Source: Chrysoperla carnea (lineage: Eukaryota > Arthropoda > Insecta > Neuroptera > Chrysopidae). Taken from it: DNA of 64,000 nt. Position numbers and translations under genes: made by a program. Where the stretch lies: the NCBI RefSeq assembly GCF_905475395.1, contig NC_058339.1, forward strand, positions 56,305,172 to 56,369,171, given 5' to 3'. The notes beneath the pieces were generated by a model that did not search any database, had not been told where the DNA came from, and saw only the letters and a program-made list of their open reading frames with translations. Position 1 is the first letter of the stretch, and the number at the start of each line of letters is the position of its first letter. This document shows positions 11,703 through 24,480 of the stretch, piece by piece.

Positions 11703-12142
11703 TATTTATAATAAATTCAATTTACTTCATACGTAAAATAAAAATCTTCATAAATTTCATTCTTAATTTTACTAACCTAGTGAAATAAATTCAAAATACT
11801 TCAAAGTGTCAAACCACTTTGATTTGACGTTTGTACAACACGTTTTTATTTGTTGTGTCTAATCACACGCTAGCGAGATAAAGGTTCTGACAAAGAATAT
11901 AGAATACAGTATTCTTTTGTTCTGATGTGAATGACTTAAATTCGCAAAACGTTATCATTTACATAAAATTTGTTCTAAAACAAATAATATTCGTTTGTAA
12001 AAATTTGAAAACAAAATAGTCATCTAAACAAGTGAAAACAAACAATTGATTGAATTAAATGTTGAAGTACTCTGTATAAAAAGTGTTGAAATTCAGTGTT
12101 TGCCTTATTTAATTTAGAAGGAATTAAGAAATCAACACAATT
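11703..12142. promoter_or_regulatory. 5' flank of the ADCK5-like gene
   Basis: AT-rich region upstream of the ADCK5-like start. On the plus strand it has a TATAAAAA match (12075-12082) and an arthropod-type initiator, TCAGTG (12093-12098). Their spacing of about 20 bp is shorter than the usual 30, so a divergent promoter is only a suggestion. Confidence 0.3.
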
Positions 12143-12271
12143 ATGGCAGCCGTTCGGTCGCCATTTGTTTTGGTTCTCGAAAATTCCGAAATTTTTTCAA
12201 AAGTATTTTCTAGAATTTTTCTTTGTTTTTTCGAGAACGTTTCGCTAGTTTTACAACTTTGGCACCTTTAA
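12143..12271 (+). CDS. Unrecognised 42-codon small ORF after a TATA/initiator pair
   Basis: ATG GCA GCC GTT CGG opens a frame MAAVRSPFVLVLENSEIFSK that ends at TAA 12269-12271. It lies about 50 bp after the initiator-like TCAGTG. No known family is recognised. The same stretch contains the heat-shock-element-like repeats, which may fully explain its sequence. Treat as a weak candidate. Confidence 0.15.
   Translation: MAAVRSPFVLVLENSEIFSKVFSRIFLCFFENVSLVLQLWHL
12174..12243. promoter_or_regulatory. Cluster of heat-shock-element-like sites
   Basis: A perfect three-unit site TTCtcGAAaaTTC lies at 12174-12186. Near-perfect sites follow at 12208-12220 (TTCtaGAAttTTT) and 12230-12242 (TTCgaGAAcgTTT). 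HSF trimers bind alternating nGAAn/nTTCn units, so three sites within 70 bp resemble a heat-shock promoter. No heat-shock gene was found next to it. Confidence 0.35.
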
Positions 12272-12279
12272 CAGCTGAT

Positions 12280-14864
12280 ATGTGAACAAAATGTCCAATG
12301 TAAAAAAAATAATAGCTATAATAATAAAAAAGACAAGTGTTTATTACTTCCTACTTGCAAATAATTTATTTTTTAATACACAGACACCAAATTGTCTCGA
12401 ACGGTTCTTTTATGATATAAAATTATCTTTTTCAGCGATGACTAATTTAGTTTTTGTTATAAATAGGTAATAATCGCTGTTGTATTATTATAACATACAT
12501 AAATAATAATCAATTTTAATCATTGGAAAAAACTGCATTGGAATTATGATTTTGCTATAGAAAACGTAAATGTAATAAAAATTAATTATATAGTCATTAA
12601 AATTATTACAGAGTGGTGCAGCAAATACTTAGAAAATTGCATATTTCAAGGTGTCGCTAAACGGACAACCCGTTTTATTTATTATCGGACATAATGATTT
12701 TTCCATTTTTTATTCCATGAACACTATACATGTCCATGTTTTATTCGATGAAAGAGAGTGAGAATAACAAAAAACGAAGCGGAAAAGTGAAATATTGTCC
12801 AAAACTATTTGCTGTCGATACTGTAAATTAAATTTAAATTTGGCGCTCCTATTCAATTACTTCAAACTTCACTTCAATTGATATACGTCAAATATGTATC
12901 TAAATCTAAGCACATAAGTAAGTTGTTACCCATATTAGGATAATATGAGTAAAGTTTGTTAAATAAACATTTATAGCATTAACATAGCCTCGATTGTGAA
13001 ACTATATTCTCGTCGAGAATAGTGTTAGCAACCTCGGAGAGTGGTAGTAACATAGTTTCTTCAAGTTAGTATAAAATAGGAATAAAAATTTTTTGATCCA
13101 TAAAATACCGTTATTTTTACTCTGTATTTCCACAATATTACTATAACGAGTGATTTTTAGATAGGACCCCCAAATTTGGTATTGCCCCGGAGCCTTTTCA
13201 GCTCTACTGAACTGAACTTTCCTTCGGATGTTGAAAGATCCATAATTTTATTCCCGGTAGGATGCATCGTTTTTTCATACTTAGTTTTAAAAAATTGTTG
13301 TTTTTTTCGAGGTAAACCTGAACAATAATTATCGGAAAAAGAAATTTTATTTCAAGGAATGTTATAGAAATCTCGTATAGTTTTGTTGCCCTGTATTGAT
13401 GATAAGATTCTAAAAAAATCGGATCAATTCTACTTTGTTCTTTTTATTGGTACACCATCCTGTTATGATATTAATTATTTTTTTACTTCCAAGGTTTTTT
13501 TGTTATCGCAATTAACACAAGGTTCAAATCATTTCTATTTCTTTTAAATGCATTTTTTTCAAATTTTATATTGTGTTTGAGATGCAATTCTTGAAATAAA
13601 GGACATATTTATTTGGATCTTAAGTAATGAAAATATTTGAACATTTTATATGTTGCAGAATTTACATAATTTAAAAAAATAATAATAAAATATTTAAAAT
13701 AAAATATCTTTAATATATTCTCGTGTAGTAGATTAAGCGATTTACTCTAACTTTTCTTATATAAACTATATTGCTTCCTCGGTTTGTAAAGAACGCCTTT
13801 TGTGTAACATAATTAACTCACAAATAAATATAACAACCAAAACTGCCATAAACTTAATAGTTTTCGAGATATTTGAAAAAAAAACCTATTTTCGAGAACT
13901 TTGATCTTGAATAATTTTTTTTTGCACGCATGTTTTTGCAATGGACTTTTTAAAGAACATTTCTTACATCCGAATAAAGATAATCCCAGTGAAAAACTAC
14001 ACATGGATTTTTTTAGCAGAAAAATCTTTATTTACTGCGCTACGTAATTGAAAATCGAAGCATACTTGGCTATATGTCTCAATCACCTTGAGTGAAAACA
14101 CGAAAAATAATTTAAATGTCAATATGTGTGTTTTATTAAGGGTAGACAATGAAAATTAAAAACAAATTCTATAACCAATTATTTATAAATTTTTATAGTA
14201 ATATCACCAACTGGCATGGCATAGGGTTGTTGGAAACAAGTGCAACCTTGGTCTGGTTTTTATCAAATAAAGTTTTTTTTTTTTTTCATTTAAATCAATA
14301 ATAAAATAATTATTCTAAATGAGTATTAAAAAAATCAATTTGAAAATTTTATATTTATTCAAAAAACAAACCGGTTTATTGTTTACATAATCACAACAAC
14401 AAATTTTGAAAATTTAATTTTGGATCGGGCCATATTATATATATCTACAAAAAAAAATCTGTGTAAAACTTATGCCACCTCTATGCCTATGGATCATAGA
14501 TCTATGGATGGAAAATAACAACATGGCTGTATTCAATGTGCGTCGTCAAATTGTTGATTTGACTCCGAAATTTGCCGATTATAAGAAAAATACCCAATGC
14601 GTGTACCTTGGCGTCAAGTTGACGCCAGTACGGTCATTTGATGACACACTCCATAAATAGAGCAGGCGGTGCCAGATAACTGCAGACAACAGAATATTAG
14701 ATTTAAAAATAACTGCGACGTTTATTTTCTTACAATTTTTATCACGCTTTTAATAGTTTGCTATGTATAATCTAAGTCAAGATAAACGCAAAACTTAAAC
14801 CATTCTAAGAGTTTCTTTGAAAGTGATTTTCATTCACTTCAAAACGATACATTCTGAAAAAAGT
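12280..14864. other. Gene-poor AT-rich region
   Basis: No supported gene. The short ATG frames here (for example near 12282, 13813 and 14472) carry no recognisable domain. No clear repeat was identified apart from homopolymer runs. Confidence 0.5.
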
Positions 14865-14865
14865 G

Positions 14866-15141
14866 AATCTAAAAAGTAGAAAACAATTTCTACAAGTTCA
14901 AAAACAAAATAGGATGATTAAGAAAAAAATAATTTTATCGTAAAAAGGCGTGGGATGCTTTTTAAGGTATTTTAGAATGACTTTACTTTTACCAATTTTG
15001 TCAATCAAATATTTAGTCTGCGGGGACCCTTACAATAATTTTAATCTAGCACTCAACGCTTTTTTTTCGATAAAATGATTTTTTTCTTAATCACTCTATT
15101 TTTTTTAACTTACAGAAATTATTTTCTACTTTTTAATTCAG
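14866..15141. mobile_element. Palindromic (MITE-like) element F
   Basis: The left arm, with CTAAAAAGTAGAAAACAATT and GGATGATTAAGAAAAAAAT, is inverted against the right arm, with AGTGATTAAGAAAAAAATC and AAAATAATTTCTGTAAG on its reverse strand. Arms are about 95 bp and the loop about 85 bp, with roughly 10-20 percent divergence. Non-coding. Confidence 0.6.
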
Positions 15142-15861
15142 CTGGTTTAAAAATGTATTTTTTGAGATTTTTTAAACTATTTTACTGAAAATTATTGATT
15201 TAATTTTAACCCAAAAATTACAATAACCGAATTTATCTGAACTTCTTGTCCCAGTTTGTACATGGAAGTAAAAAAAAAAAAAAAAACATTAAAATGAGTC
15301 AATATATGTAGACAAAAAGTTGGGCGGCATAAAAAAATATCAGATGTTCATTAATTATTTAATTTTTTGCCAAATAACTCTTAAAAAACGGTTTATTTAT
15401 AAACCGACGACTGACTCTGGTCATACTGACAGCTTTACTTAATATGACGTAATCCATAAAATACGATACTAACTTCTTCATACATTTTTTTGTTTTTTTA
15501 ATTTTAGTGTGATCTTAGTTTGTTGTAATAACATAATGAAAATTATTTTAATGTTTATTTTGAACTTTTTTCTCCCTACTCTTTCACTTTCATGATTTTT
15601 ACTTTCTCTAGTGCGGTATTCCAGGTTCAAAAATTAAAATTTCGGACAAAGTTGGAAAAATCTGGGGAAAAATTATTTTATGCAAAATTTCCTCTGGAAT
15701 TTGAGAAAAATAGTTTTATTTCGATCAGAAATCGGTTTCATTTGTTTATTTAACAATTCATAAAAAAAGTGAAAATTTTTATTTAGATTTTCGCTTATAG
15801 CTCCGTTTCTAGAAATCATAAAGTACTCAACTGATTCGTTATGAAATAAGCTACAACATAG

Positions 15862-15990
15862 ATAGATAGACGAAAAAGAGGAAAGCCCCCACTCAGGTGG
15901 TTGGACCAAGTTGTCGGCGCGACGACCTGAAGTTGAGTCACTGGATAGGTATCCGTTGTCAAGGACTGAGCCATCAGGAGGTGGCACCTA
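15862..15990 (+). pseudogene. Remnant of a non-LTR retrotransposon RT C-terminus
   Basis: One frame reads IDRRKRGKPPLRWLDQVVG and stops at TGA 15928-15930; a neighbouring frame continues DDLKLSHWIGI. The R-x-GKPPLRWLDQV block resembles the conserved GRPxxRWxDxV segment found downstream of the RT domain in many non-LTR retrotransposon and RT-derived proteins. The frame change and stop show it is dead. The family is not identified. Confidence 0.4.
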
Positions 15991-16620
15991 TTGATTGGTT
16001 GTTGAATTAATAGATTGTTTGATTAATTGTTAATAACAAAAAACGCATAATATCCTTGGTCTTCAAGTATATCGTTAATTTCTTCGTTAGCCCTTATTCT
16101 CCACTCTCGGATTCTGTGGCTCTATTAGATGTCGATCTCATTAATTATTTAGCCAAATTGGGGAGTAACAATAAAAAAAAGTGGCGGAGAGAGGAAGATA
16201 ATTTCAAATACAAAGGTATCTACTCTATACTTGAAAATTATTAATCTCACCATTAAAAGGCTAAAATCCATTTCGGTTTGTTAATGGAGAATTATGGGTG
16301 TTTCACCTTTCACGATCGTATTTTACAATAGAAAGCTCGATGGTATATAGATGGCATTCGAATCGATAACTAAAGAGCACGAAATTTAAATGCTAGAATT
16401 CATTTCAAAATTTAATTTTAGTAGATTGTAATATAATAAAAATGCGTTACTAATGCAGTTTGTAATAGAAGAGGAAGTTAGTATAATGTTGATGAGATCA
16501 TTACTTTTAACGAACAGAGAACCACATAATATTATATATGCCAAAGTGGTATCATAAACATAGTATAGGTAGGCATAGGCATATGTGCATCATATACATA
16601 ATACATATACAATAACTTGA
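15991..16620. other. No supported feature
   Basis: AT-rich DNA between the RT remnant and the candidate first exon. The frame near 16056 is short and unrecognised. Confidence 0.5.
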
Positions 16621-16624
16621 CAGA

Positions 16625-16757
16625 TCAGTCAGCTGGGCTGGCTACCATCTTTCATATTTACAAAACCGTTCATTGTATTATTAATTTTGTGAAAAACAAA
16701 TAAAATTGTTAATTGTGTTGTTTGCCGTATTCATTAATTTGACGTCATTAAACAGAG
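16625..16757 (+). promoter_or_regulatory. Candidate promoter and non-coding first exon
   Basis: An initiator-like TCAGTC at 16625-16630 sits at the start of a slightly GC-richer block (CAGCTGGGCTGGCTACC). The block ends at a good donor, CAGAG|GTATGTTTTC (16757/16758), after GACGTCATTA. This layout is typical of a 5'-UTR exon of a gene with a long first intron, but no matching coding exon is visible downstream. Speculative. Confidence 0.2.
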
Positions 16758-19700
16758 GTATGTTTTCATATAAAATTTATCGAAAATTTTGAAACTTTTC
16801 ATTGAATTTTTCGTTCATATAAAAATTCAATTATTAGAAATTAATTGAATAATCAGCTGATTGTCAAGGGCAAAATATAAATGTATCATAATATTATTTA
16901 TTGTATGTATAATTTTTTGGCAAATTATTTATTTAGAAATTTTTTATTTATAGTTTTTAGATTTGCTCGTATATTCATTTATATTTTTGCGACATTTTGA
17001 TTTTATAGCTTTCTTTTGTTTTGAATTTAATCGATTGTGTGTTTTTTTTTTTCGTAGTATAAAAAAACTAAATTTATTTATCTTCAATAAATTTTAAAAC
17101 TTATTAAAATGAACTTTGTGATTATTTACTTAAAGATTTGATTAGTTAAAAGTAAAAAGTTTAAATCCTTGTGTAACATTAAAAATCAATAAAATATTAC
17201 TTTCATTGTCTAAATATGAAACTAGACAAATATTTTATTATTGATAATAATTTGTGGGTTTTTTCAATAAAACAAAGAAAATTTTTTTTTTCTTTAAATT
17301 TAAAAAAAAATTTAGGCATTTAATAATTTTTGCGTATTATGTAAAAATTTAAAAACAATTATCTAATGCAAGTTAACATTATTTTCGTTTTTATTTACTT
17401 TTTTTTTTTTAAATAATTGCTGTATGTATGAATTTGTGTTTTGTTTTATCATGGAAGCAGAGCGTGATATTGATGCTAGGCTAGTGGGGGGGTTTTATAA
17501 TTACTTGTGTGTATGTACGTTTGTTTTTTATGAATGCCCAGCTGTCTGAAAAGTATATGCTGATTTTTACTGGCAACAAGTTCAGACTTGCTCTATTAAA
17601 ACTATCATTTAATCTTTTGTTTACATGAAAGAAAATCATAATTATTTTAGTAGTCAACTAGTCTAAAAGTCTAGAAATAATAACTTTAGTCGGAATGATT
17701 TTTAGTGTAAGTAGTGTATATGTCGTAGCCAATTAATTAACCGTTTAATTAACAGCTCAGTCTTTTTACTTAACGGCGCCGTTTAACTAGCAGCCTGAAC
17801 GATATTCAACCATTTAATCAAACAGCTTACAGCTAGGAAAATGACTTTAATTGATAACGTTTAACTACTTGCCTAGCCTAGTCATTTAAATTTAGTTTTA
17901 CCGTCTACTATCTAACACTGAAATCCACACCCTGCCAATATGGCTTCGGAAAGAAACAATATTGCTGGTGTTTCTCACAGTTTGATTGCGTTGACGCAAA
18001 AAAAAATGCATAATGGAAAACTGTAATAGCAAAAAGTTGGAACTAGGTATAGTAAAATTAAAAAATGGTTTTCACGGCAAGAGTTTCAGTACTCAGATAC
18101 AAACTATGACGACGAAATATCAGAAAGTTCAATTTTTTTGAAAGATGTTCGATTAAATTTACTATCGAGTCTCAAGCATAGTGCAGTGATTGCTTTATTA
18201 GTTTTTAAAATATTATTTATCTCTCATCTAACCGTCAAATAAGTTGGATTTTTATGTTTTTATCTCTTAATTTTCGATAAATATTGTCGAAAAAAATATC
18301 AAATCGATGAAAGTTCCAATTTTTTATTTTGGAACTCTGTACGTAAATTTCTATGGAAATATTACACTTAGCAAATTTTATATATATAACAATTTTGCTT
18401 AGAAAATTTAAATTTGTCTAATATTTGACGAGAAATTGATAAAATTAAAAACGATTATTAACAAAGCCTTAAACATTAACGTCAGATCGAAAAACGTCAA
18501 AGAACTGTTCGTCCTAGAATTTCGTAAGGAATTCATAACTTCTAGGTGGTCCGATGATTTAGAGACACCCTGGTTTGTAGCAGAATAGAATATCCCAAAA
18601 TTGATTTTTGCCAATGTTAACGAATGCATTTTAAGTGGCTTTTAGTGAATAAATTCCAAGAAATATGCTTCAAGTATCCGGTGTTGTATGACCTTTGTAT
18701 TACTGCGCAATCGTACTTTCTTTTTTATGGTATATATAGAATGTATACTTCTGGTTTTAATGCTTTTATTTTGAAAGCTTCAAGCTTTACTGATGCTGCC
18801 GTTATCTATGATATAATTTTATACACGAGAAAGTTATTTAAACCTAAATATAACATTTTATCAGCTTGGTGAAGTTGGCACTCCTAGATGCAAATAATCT
18901 TATTGAAGATGTTTTAGGCTTCGAAAACAAAAAAGGATATTTCATAATATCTTTAAGTTTCGAGATGCCCATAATTCAAAAATACATAATTGCAAAAGCG
19001 TAATTATATATGTGTATTTCGCCTGTCGCTAATTTTTATTTGATCAATTTGAAACTTTTACTGATTATGGGGCTCCATCGTCAGACGATAGCAGAGACGG
19101 GGGAAAGTTGCTTTATGGAGAGTGAGAAAAGTATGGATTGTTGGTAAAAGTAAAAATATAGGAACGAAGTAAAAATATAGGGCGAAATATTATTTTTAAT
19201 TTTAAAATTAGACCTATTTTACCATTAATTTACCTGAAAATAGGCGTGGATCTAGAGTTAAATTTTGAGGGACACTGGAATCCGAATTTACACTGGTGAG
19301 AACCGTGAACCTTTTTGTGATTTTGTATGAGGGTCTTACCTGCCCCCCTCCCCCATGGCGACGCCCATGTGAGGCTCTACTAAAAGTCGATTCCAATAGA
19401 TTGACTCTGTGGAGAGGGGAGATGTATTTGGAATTTCCAGGTTAATAATAGTAAAACCAAAATTTTAAGTGAACTTAAAAACTTTCTATTAAATATTGCT
19501 AACAATTTTTTCTGCGAGTCCTAAAACTATAGAGGTATTTGGTTTTAGGAAAACACAAAATTTTATCAAAGAGACCTTTCATGTCCCCCATGGCTTGTTT
19601 TCTCTGCATTAGGCATTGCAAAACGTGTGAAGTTAGTACCAAAAAATTTATCAAACTTCTCCTTCGATTTCGTTTGAACTAGTGAGTAACATATAAAATT

Positions 19701-22670
19701 TAAACTTGATTTCATGACGGGTTGGTGGATTTTAAATTACCAATACTTGAAATATTACGAAAAATTCTAATGATAGGGTGCTAACTTCAGGTAGCAGTAT
19801 TATTTATCTATCTCTATCTAATCCACCCATGACTATAATATTATAATCTATTTTTAACTGAATATATGATGCATGATTTCAACCAAATGTATTTGGATTT
19901 ATTGCTAAATTGACGTCAAAGAAATATTTTGCAAAAAAATTTGTATTTTTGCTCAGATAAAGTTTGTTCAAAGTTCAAATATAATAGATTTATGAAATTG
20001 TTTTTATTTCCTGTCAGGGCAATATTCTATTTACCCAGATAACCGGAGTATAAAAATTGTATACCTTTAAGGCGTGTAGGTATAAAAGGTGTGAATTATA
20101 TAAGTCTATTGCGAAAATTTTGTGCAAGTCAAAAGTAAGAATTTAAAAAAAAAATTATTTTTATTTTTAGGGGCCACTGAGTTTTAGTACTCATTAGTCT
20201 GATGAATGTTTATACTAATATTTTTTGTTTGTTTATATAATATATTACAAAAGGTGATAAGCTATCCAAAGTTGTCAGACATTTGATAAAATACAGTCAA
20301 ACCTATATATAAATTGCAGTGTTTTACCTACTAAATTCTAGTATAGTTTTTGGTAGGTTTTTACGGTTTAAGATACCCTGCTTCCAAAAATACCATTCTA
20401 AAGCCATTAAGTCTGGTTATGTGAATGTCACCCAAGTGCATCCCAAGCAAAAAAGTCAGATCATTCAAATTTTTCACATAACAATAATCAGTGGGAGATT
20501 TGAAGGTGATGGCACTCGAAGTCTTGAGCATTCTAAACCTCCTTCCGCCTACCCTAGTAATCAAATATCGATTGCTCCATTTAATATTAAAAATAATGTC
20601 AGCCAAATGGACGACTTCGGACCTCCTTAATTTCTATGATTTTTCATTAGTTTCGGGGGTTAACTCCAACGTTGCAGGTTTGTTGATATAAACGTGACTC
20701 TTAAGAGAAAACCCTCAAAAAGATATACAATGACGTATTCTTGGCTGACTTAATTAATTTTGGTAAATTTTTACATTTTTCACCTTTTCTTTCATTTAAC
20801 ACAAAATACTCGCCTGTAAAACAAAATTTATTGCTGAATCCTGGTTCAAACGATAAAAAATTATATGCAAATTATTGTACTGCCATTTAATTTTTCATAA
20901 AATATAGAAATTTAATAAAAAAATAATCAATTAGTAAATTTATCGGTCTAAAGAACATCTTTTTAAACTTATCTATGTATGGATTAACTGTGTGGTTTTT
21001 GTTGAGCTAATTTTATTAAATTCGATTGAGACATAGTGGAATATCAGCAAAACATAAGCAAAACAAAAAGTTTAAAGTCATTGAACAAAATATTATTAAA
21101 TTGGTAATATCATCATGACATAAGAAAAATAATAAAAATTTAATAAACCAAAATATTTATTAATAAATTTATCATAAAACTTTAGTTTACAATCACATAA
21201 CTAATAGTAACATAGGTTAAATAAAATAATGTAGTAAGGTCTTGTACCTTACTTTGAAACTGCAACAACATAAAGTGTAATTTTAGTTACCAGAAGGCGT
21301 TTATAATATATCTAAGAGAACATTTATCGAAGTGCTTTTGTTTTCAAGTAAAATAGAAACAAAGTTTTTTACTTATAAAAAGTGTGTATGCATACGTTCT
21401 ACGTTGCTATCCCCTAGAGAACTGCAAAGGTTACTTGCTAAAGAGAATATCTTATACCATATATGGGTATGGTTTATGGTGCATTATGATATTGTACCAT
21501 GCATCACATTTTAATAAAATATTAATATTTTTCATCTAGTTTTGATCCATAGTTGTTTAATATTTAAATTTAAAAAAAAAATTGTAAAATGTAATCGGAG
21601 ATACGGCAGTCTCCCCTAATATTTACTTTATAATGTTAATTATGTTGTTTGTATATGATAACACCGATTATATTTTAATTATTTACTTATAAGTTCATAA
21701 TATATAGGCTGTAAAAAAAGTCTAGTTATTGTAAGTCTTGTTTGTTCTTGTTTATGTCTAAGAACAAGGCCAAAGTATAAGACCAAGTGAACAAGATATA
21801 GATATATGAAAGGACCAAAAATAACGTGTAACAACACACACATGCAAGAATAAACAGCAAGACTAGCAGCAATAATAAAATACTAAAATATCCAAGACCA
21901 GGTGTCTTTTAAAATAAAGATTTCATCCTTTAAAGACCGTAAATTATAACTGTGCACGTTTTATTTATTTTTATGGCCAATTTACTATGTTAAAATACGT
22001 CTTACAAACTATAATTCCTAGCCTAAACTTTACCTCTTCTTATTAACCAAATAGAAAAATCTTCTTGGGTGGATAAGCCGTCTCTTAAAACTAAACCTTA
22101 AAGAAAAATACATACAATTTACAAAGTAAGTGCCGTGCGGTCTTCTTTTACTGAAGAGAAACTTACGCGGGTCGAATTGATTTGAAAAAGGCTTTAGAAA
22201 TGGTTTAGAATTTGGGGTACCTACCTAGTATCTCTGTGGAGAGCCGGATAACGTAACGTAAGTGTTGCGAAAACAGTATGTTGTATATTACTCTGAAGTA
22301 TGGAGGGTAGAGGTAAGGAAAACTATCTATGTGTTACAAAAATTTTCTCGTGAAGAAAATTTAGGTGGTCTTGGTGTTCTGGAATACGCTTTTTAAAGAA
22401 AACGCTAAAAGTAAGTGTTAGATTCAGACTACACCTTCCTTCCCACAAATGCTCTTTTGGTCTGGAACTGAAATTTTATTTTACGCTTTTCAATGGACAT
22501 TTTTTTTTTAAATTTAAACGACCATGTGAGATAGTCTCCCTTATCTTCATACTTTAAAGGTATATCATTGTATTATGGTACCTGTTATGCGCAAGCGTAA
22601 GCTAGTTACGATAAGAAAAACTAAGTAAATGAATACAGAACAGCTTATAGTTTTATTTGTTATACCTTGT
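16758..22670. other. Gene-poor region
   Basis: It contains the diverged repeat K (17720-17935) and otherwise no supported feature. An open frame of about 70 codons without an ATG near 18037-18243 (with KVGTRYSKIKKWFSRQEF) may be an eroded transposon fragment, but no family is recognised. Several ATG frames between 18.4 and 21.5 kb look like chance frames. Confidence 0.45.
17720..17935 (+). repeat. Dispersed repeat K, copy 1
   Basis: Contains TATGTCGTAGCCAATTAATT, CGGCGCCGTTTAACTAGC, GCCTGAACGATATTC and GGGAAAATGACTT-like blocks. The same order occurs on the opposite strand at 35826-36040. It is rich in TTTAATTAA/CCGTTTAATT motifs. The two copies differ at many positions, so the family is old. 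No coding is preserved. Confidence 0.6.
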
Positions 22671-22992
22671 ATACAGAATGTTCGATTTACATCTAAGCAT
22701 GTAAATATCACGAGTATGACAGAGTACATGCGTTAAGCAATGCATTTAAGTAACAGGTATTATAGGTGTTATATAAAATTGCAAAAGTGACTTGTAACCT
22801 GGCTTATCTGTTGTAGTTCATCTATTCAACTAAAAAACTGCCACTCTCCAAGCGTCTTACAACTATCTCAACGTATATCGAAGCTTCAACACATGTATAT
22901 ATAACCTCTCATTTAGATACATTGCTTAACGCATGTATTCTGTCATACTCGTGATATTTATATGCCTAGATGTAAATCGAACATTCTGTATG
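22671..22992. mobile_element. Palindromic (MITE-like) element H
   Basis: The left arm begins ATACAGAATGTTCGATTTAC and includes ATCACGAGTATGACAGAGT and GCGTTAAGCAATG. The right arm is its inverse at 22911-22992. Arms of about 85 bp have few mismatches around a 155-bp middle. Non-coding. Confidence 0.7.
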
Positions 22993-24125
22993 TATGAGTT
23001 CTTTGAATAATGTTAACATATTTTGAATCATGAAATCATCAAAAAAATATTATATATGTTGCGCATATAACATATGTTACGGAACTGATAAGACGCACTA
23101 TTATTATTATGATTAGTTGATAATTATTTTGAAAACATAAAACTATTAACTCATTTAGTCTGTGATATGGATTTTTCAGACATGAAAATTTCTAGTGAAT
23201 ACGTCATAAACGATTCTAGGTATTTTCAAATTTCAGTTCTATAAAGAAAATATACTCAACGGGCCAACGTATTACTTGGCAATTTGGATGTCAAATTAAT
23301 AAATTCCCTTTGAAAAATCATTAAAAAAATTTTAAGGAGGCGTGAAGTTAACAACTTTGAATTTCTGATTTCATTAATGTAAGTTCTTCAAAATTATATT
23401 TTCCATACGGCCCCGGCACCATTATATGCCATATACTAGTGATGTGCCGGATATCCGCCTTAAATAAAATATCCATTTCTTTTTTAGCGGATCTTTTTAT
23501 ACGATTTTTATTTTATTGAAAAAACTTTACAATAATTAGATCATTTTAAATTGTGCGAGTACATAAATCAAATATTCGACGCGTCACAGGATGCAAGTTT
23601 GCTTATAGAAAATAATATTTTAATTTTTTTCTTTATTCCATCTCTACAGCTACAAATAAAAAATCCGTATGTGATCTACATTTTTGCCGATGCGGCACAT
23701 CACTATCAGATACCCATTGTTCTTCAATGTCGTTGTAAACGAAATTGACTCTGTCTCATATTTCTGTTTATTTTTATTATTTTTAGCATTGTCTGCAAAC
23801 ATGCATAGACATGTTTAAAAATTACTTTACCTGTTTGAGCATTTAAAAAAATAAAAATAAAAGTATGGTTTTTGTTGTTAGTTTGTAGAAGAATATGATA
23901 TGACTAATTCATTTTTGTCTGTGCTGTCGATGATAAATTTTTATGACTAACTCAATATCTTTTGTGTAAAATCAAATTACCTACATAGGTAATATATAAT
24001 TGACATTTGTTATGAAAAATATATTGATGATTTTTTTTTGTTTGTTTAAAAAAATGATGTATTGCATAGGTCAGACACTTTGTATTTTGGTACTATAGTA
24101 TCATGAAATATGTTCTTTTTGTACC
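22993..24125. other. No supported feature
   Basis: AT-rich; short chance frames only (for example near 23551). Confidence 0.5.
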
Positions 24126-24480
24126 TTAAGGAGGTTCGACCGAATCTTATGTAAAAAATAATTTTCAACTTTGTGCTTCGAAATTCATTGTATATATAAA
24201 TAAATACCTAATTCATATAATCCTAAAGTTTGAAAACGATTAACCGTTTAGTTACTTAGATATAAATTTTCAAAAATGACGTTTTTTTCACTTTATACAC
24301 AGGCTCTTATGGCAGAAAGAAAATTTATATCTAAGTAACTAAACGGTGAATCGTTTTCAAATTTTAGGATTATATGAATTACGTATTTATTTATGTTCAC
24401 TGTACACTGATGTACACTGAATTTCGAAGCTCAAAGTTGAAAATTATTTTTTTATATAAGATTCGGTCGAACCTCCTTAA
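24126..24480. mobile_element. TTAAGG foldback element, family A2
   Basis: A 355-bp palindrome with ends TTAAGGAGGTTCGACCGAAT and its exact inverse at 24461-24480. The arms then pair through AATTTTCAACTTTG.., GGATTATATGAATT and AACGATTAACCGTTTAGTTAC. Terminal TTAA on both sides is the target sequence of piggyBac-type transposons, so it may be a non-autonomous relative; no transposase is present. It shares the terminal TTAAGGAGG with the element at 26341. Confidence 0.75.

Noticed and set aside
15673..15987. 104-codon minus-strand frame
   Set aside because: It overlaps the plus-strand RT-like remnant, which has the recognisable pattern. The minus frame has no known domain.
20200..20240. Hammerhead-like CTGATGA near 20200
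   Set aside because: CTGATGAATG is present, but there is no GAAA with a stem II partner in range and no stem I.
20297..20320. ACAGTCAAACCTATATATAA as a pogo/Tigger-type transposon end
   Set aside because: It resembles the CAGTCAAACCTCTATA terminal motif, but no matching inverted end was found downstream.
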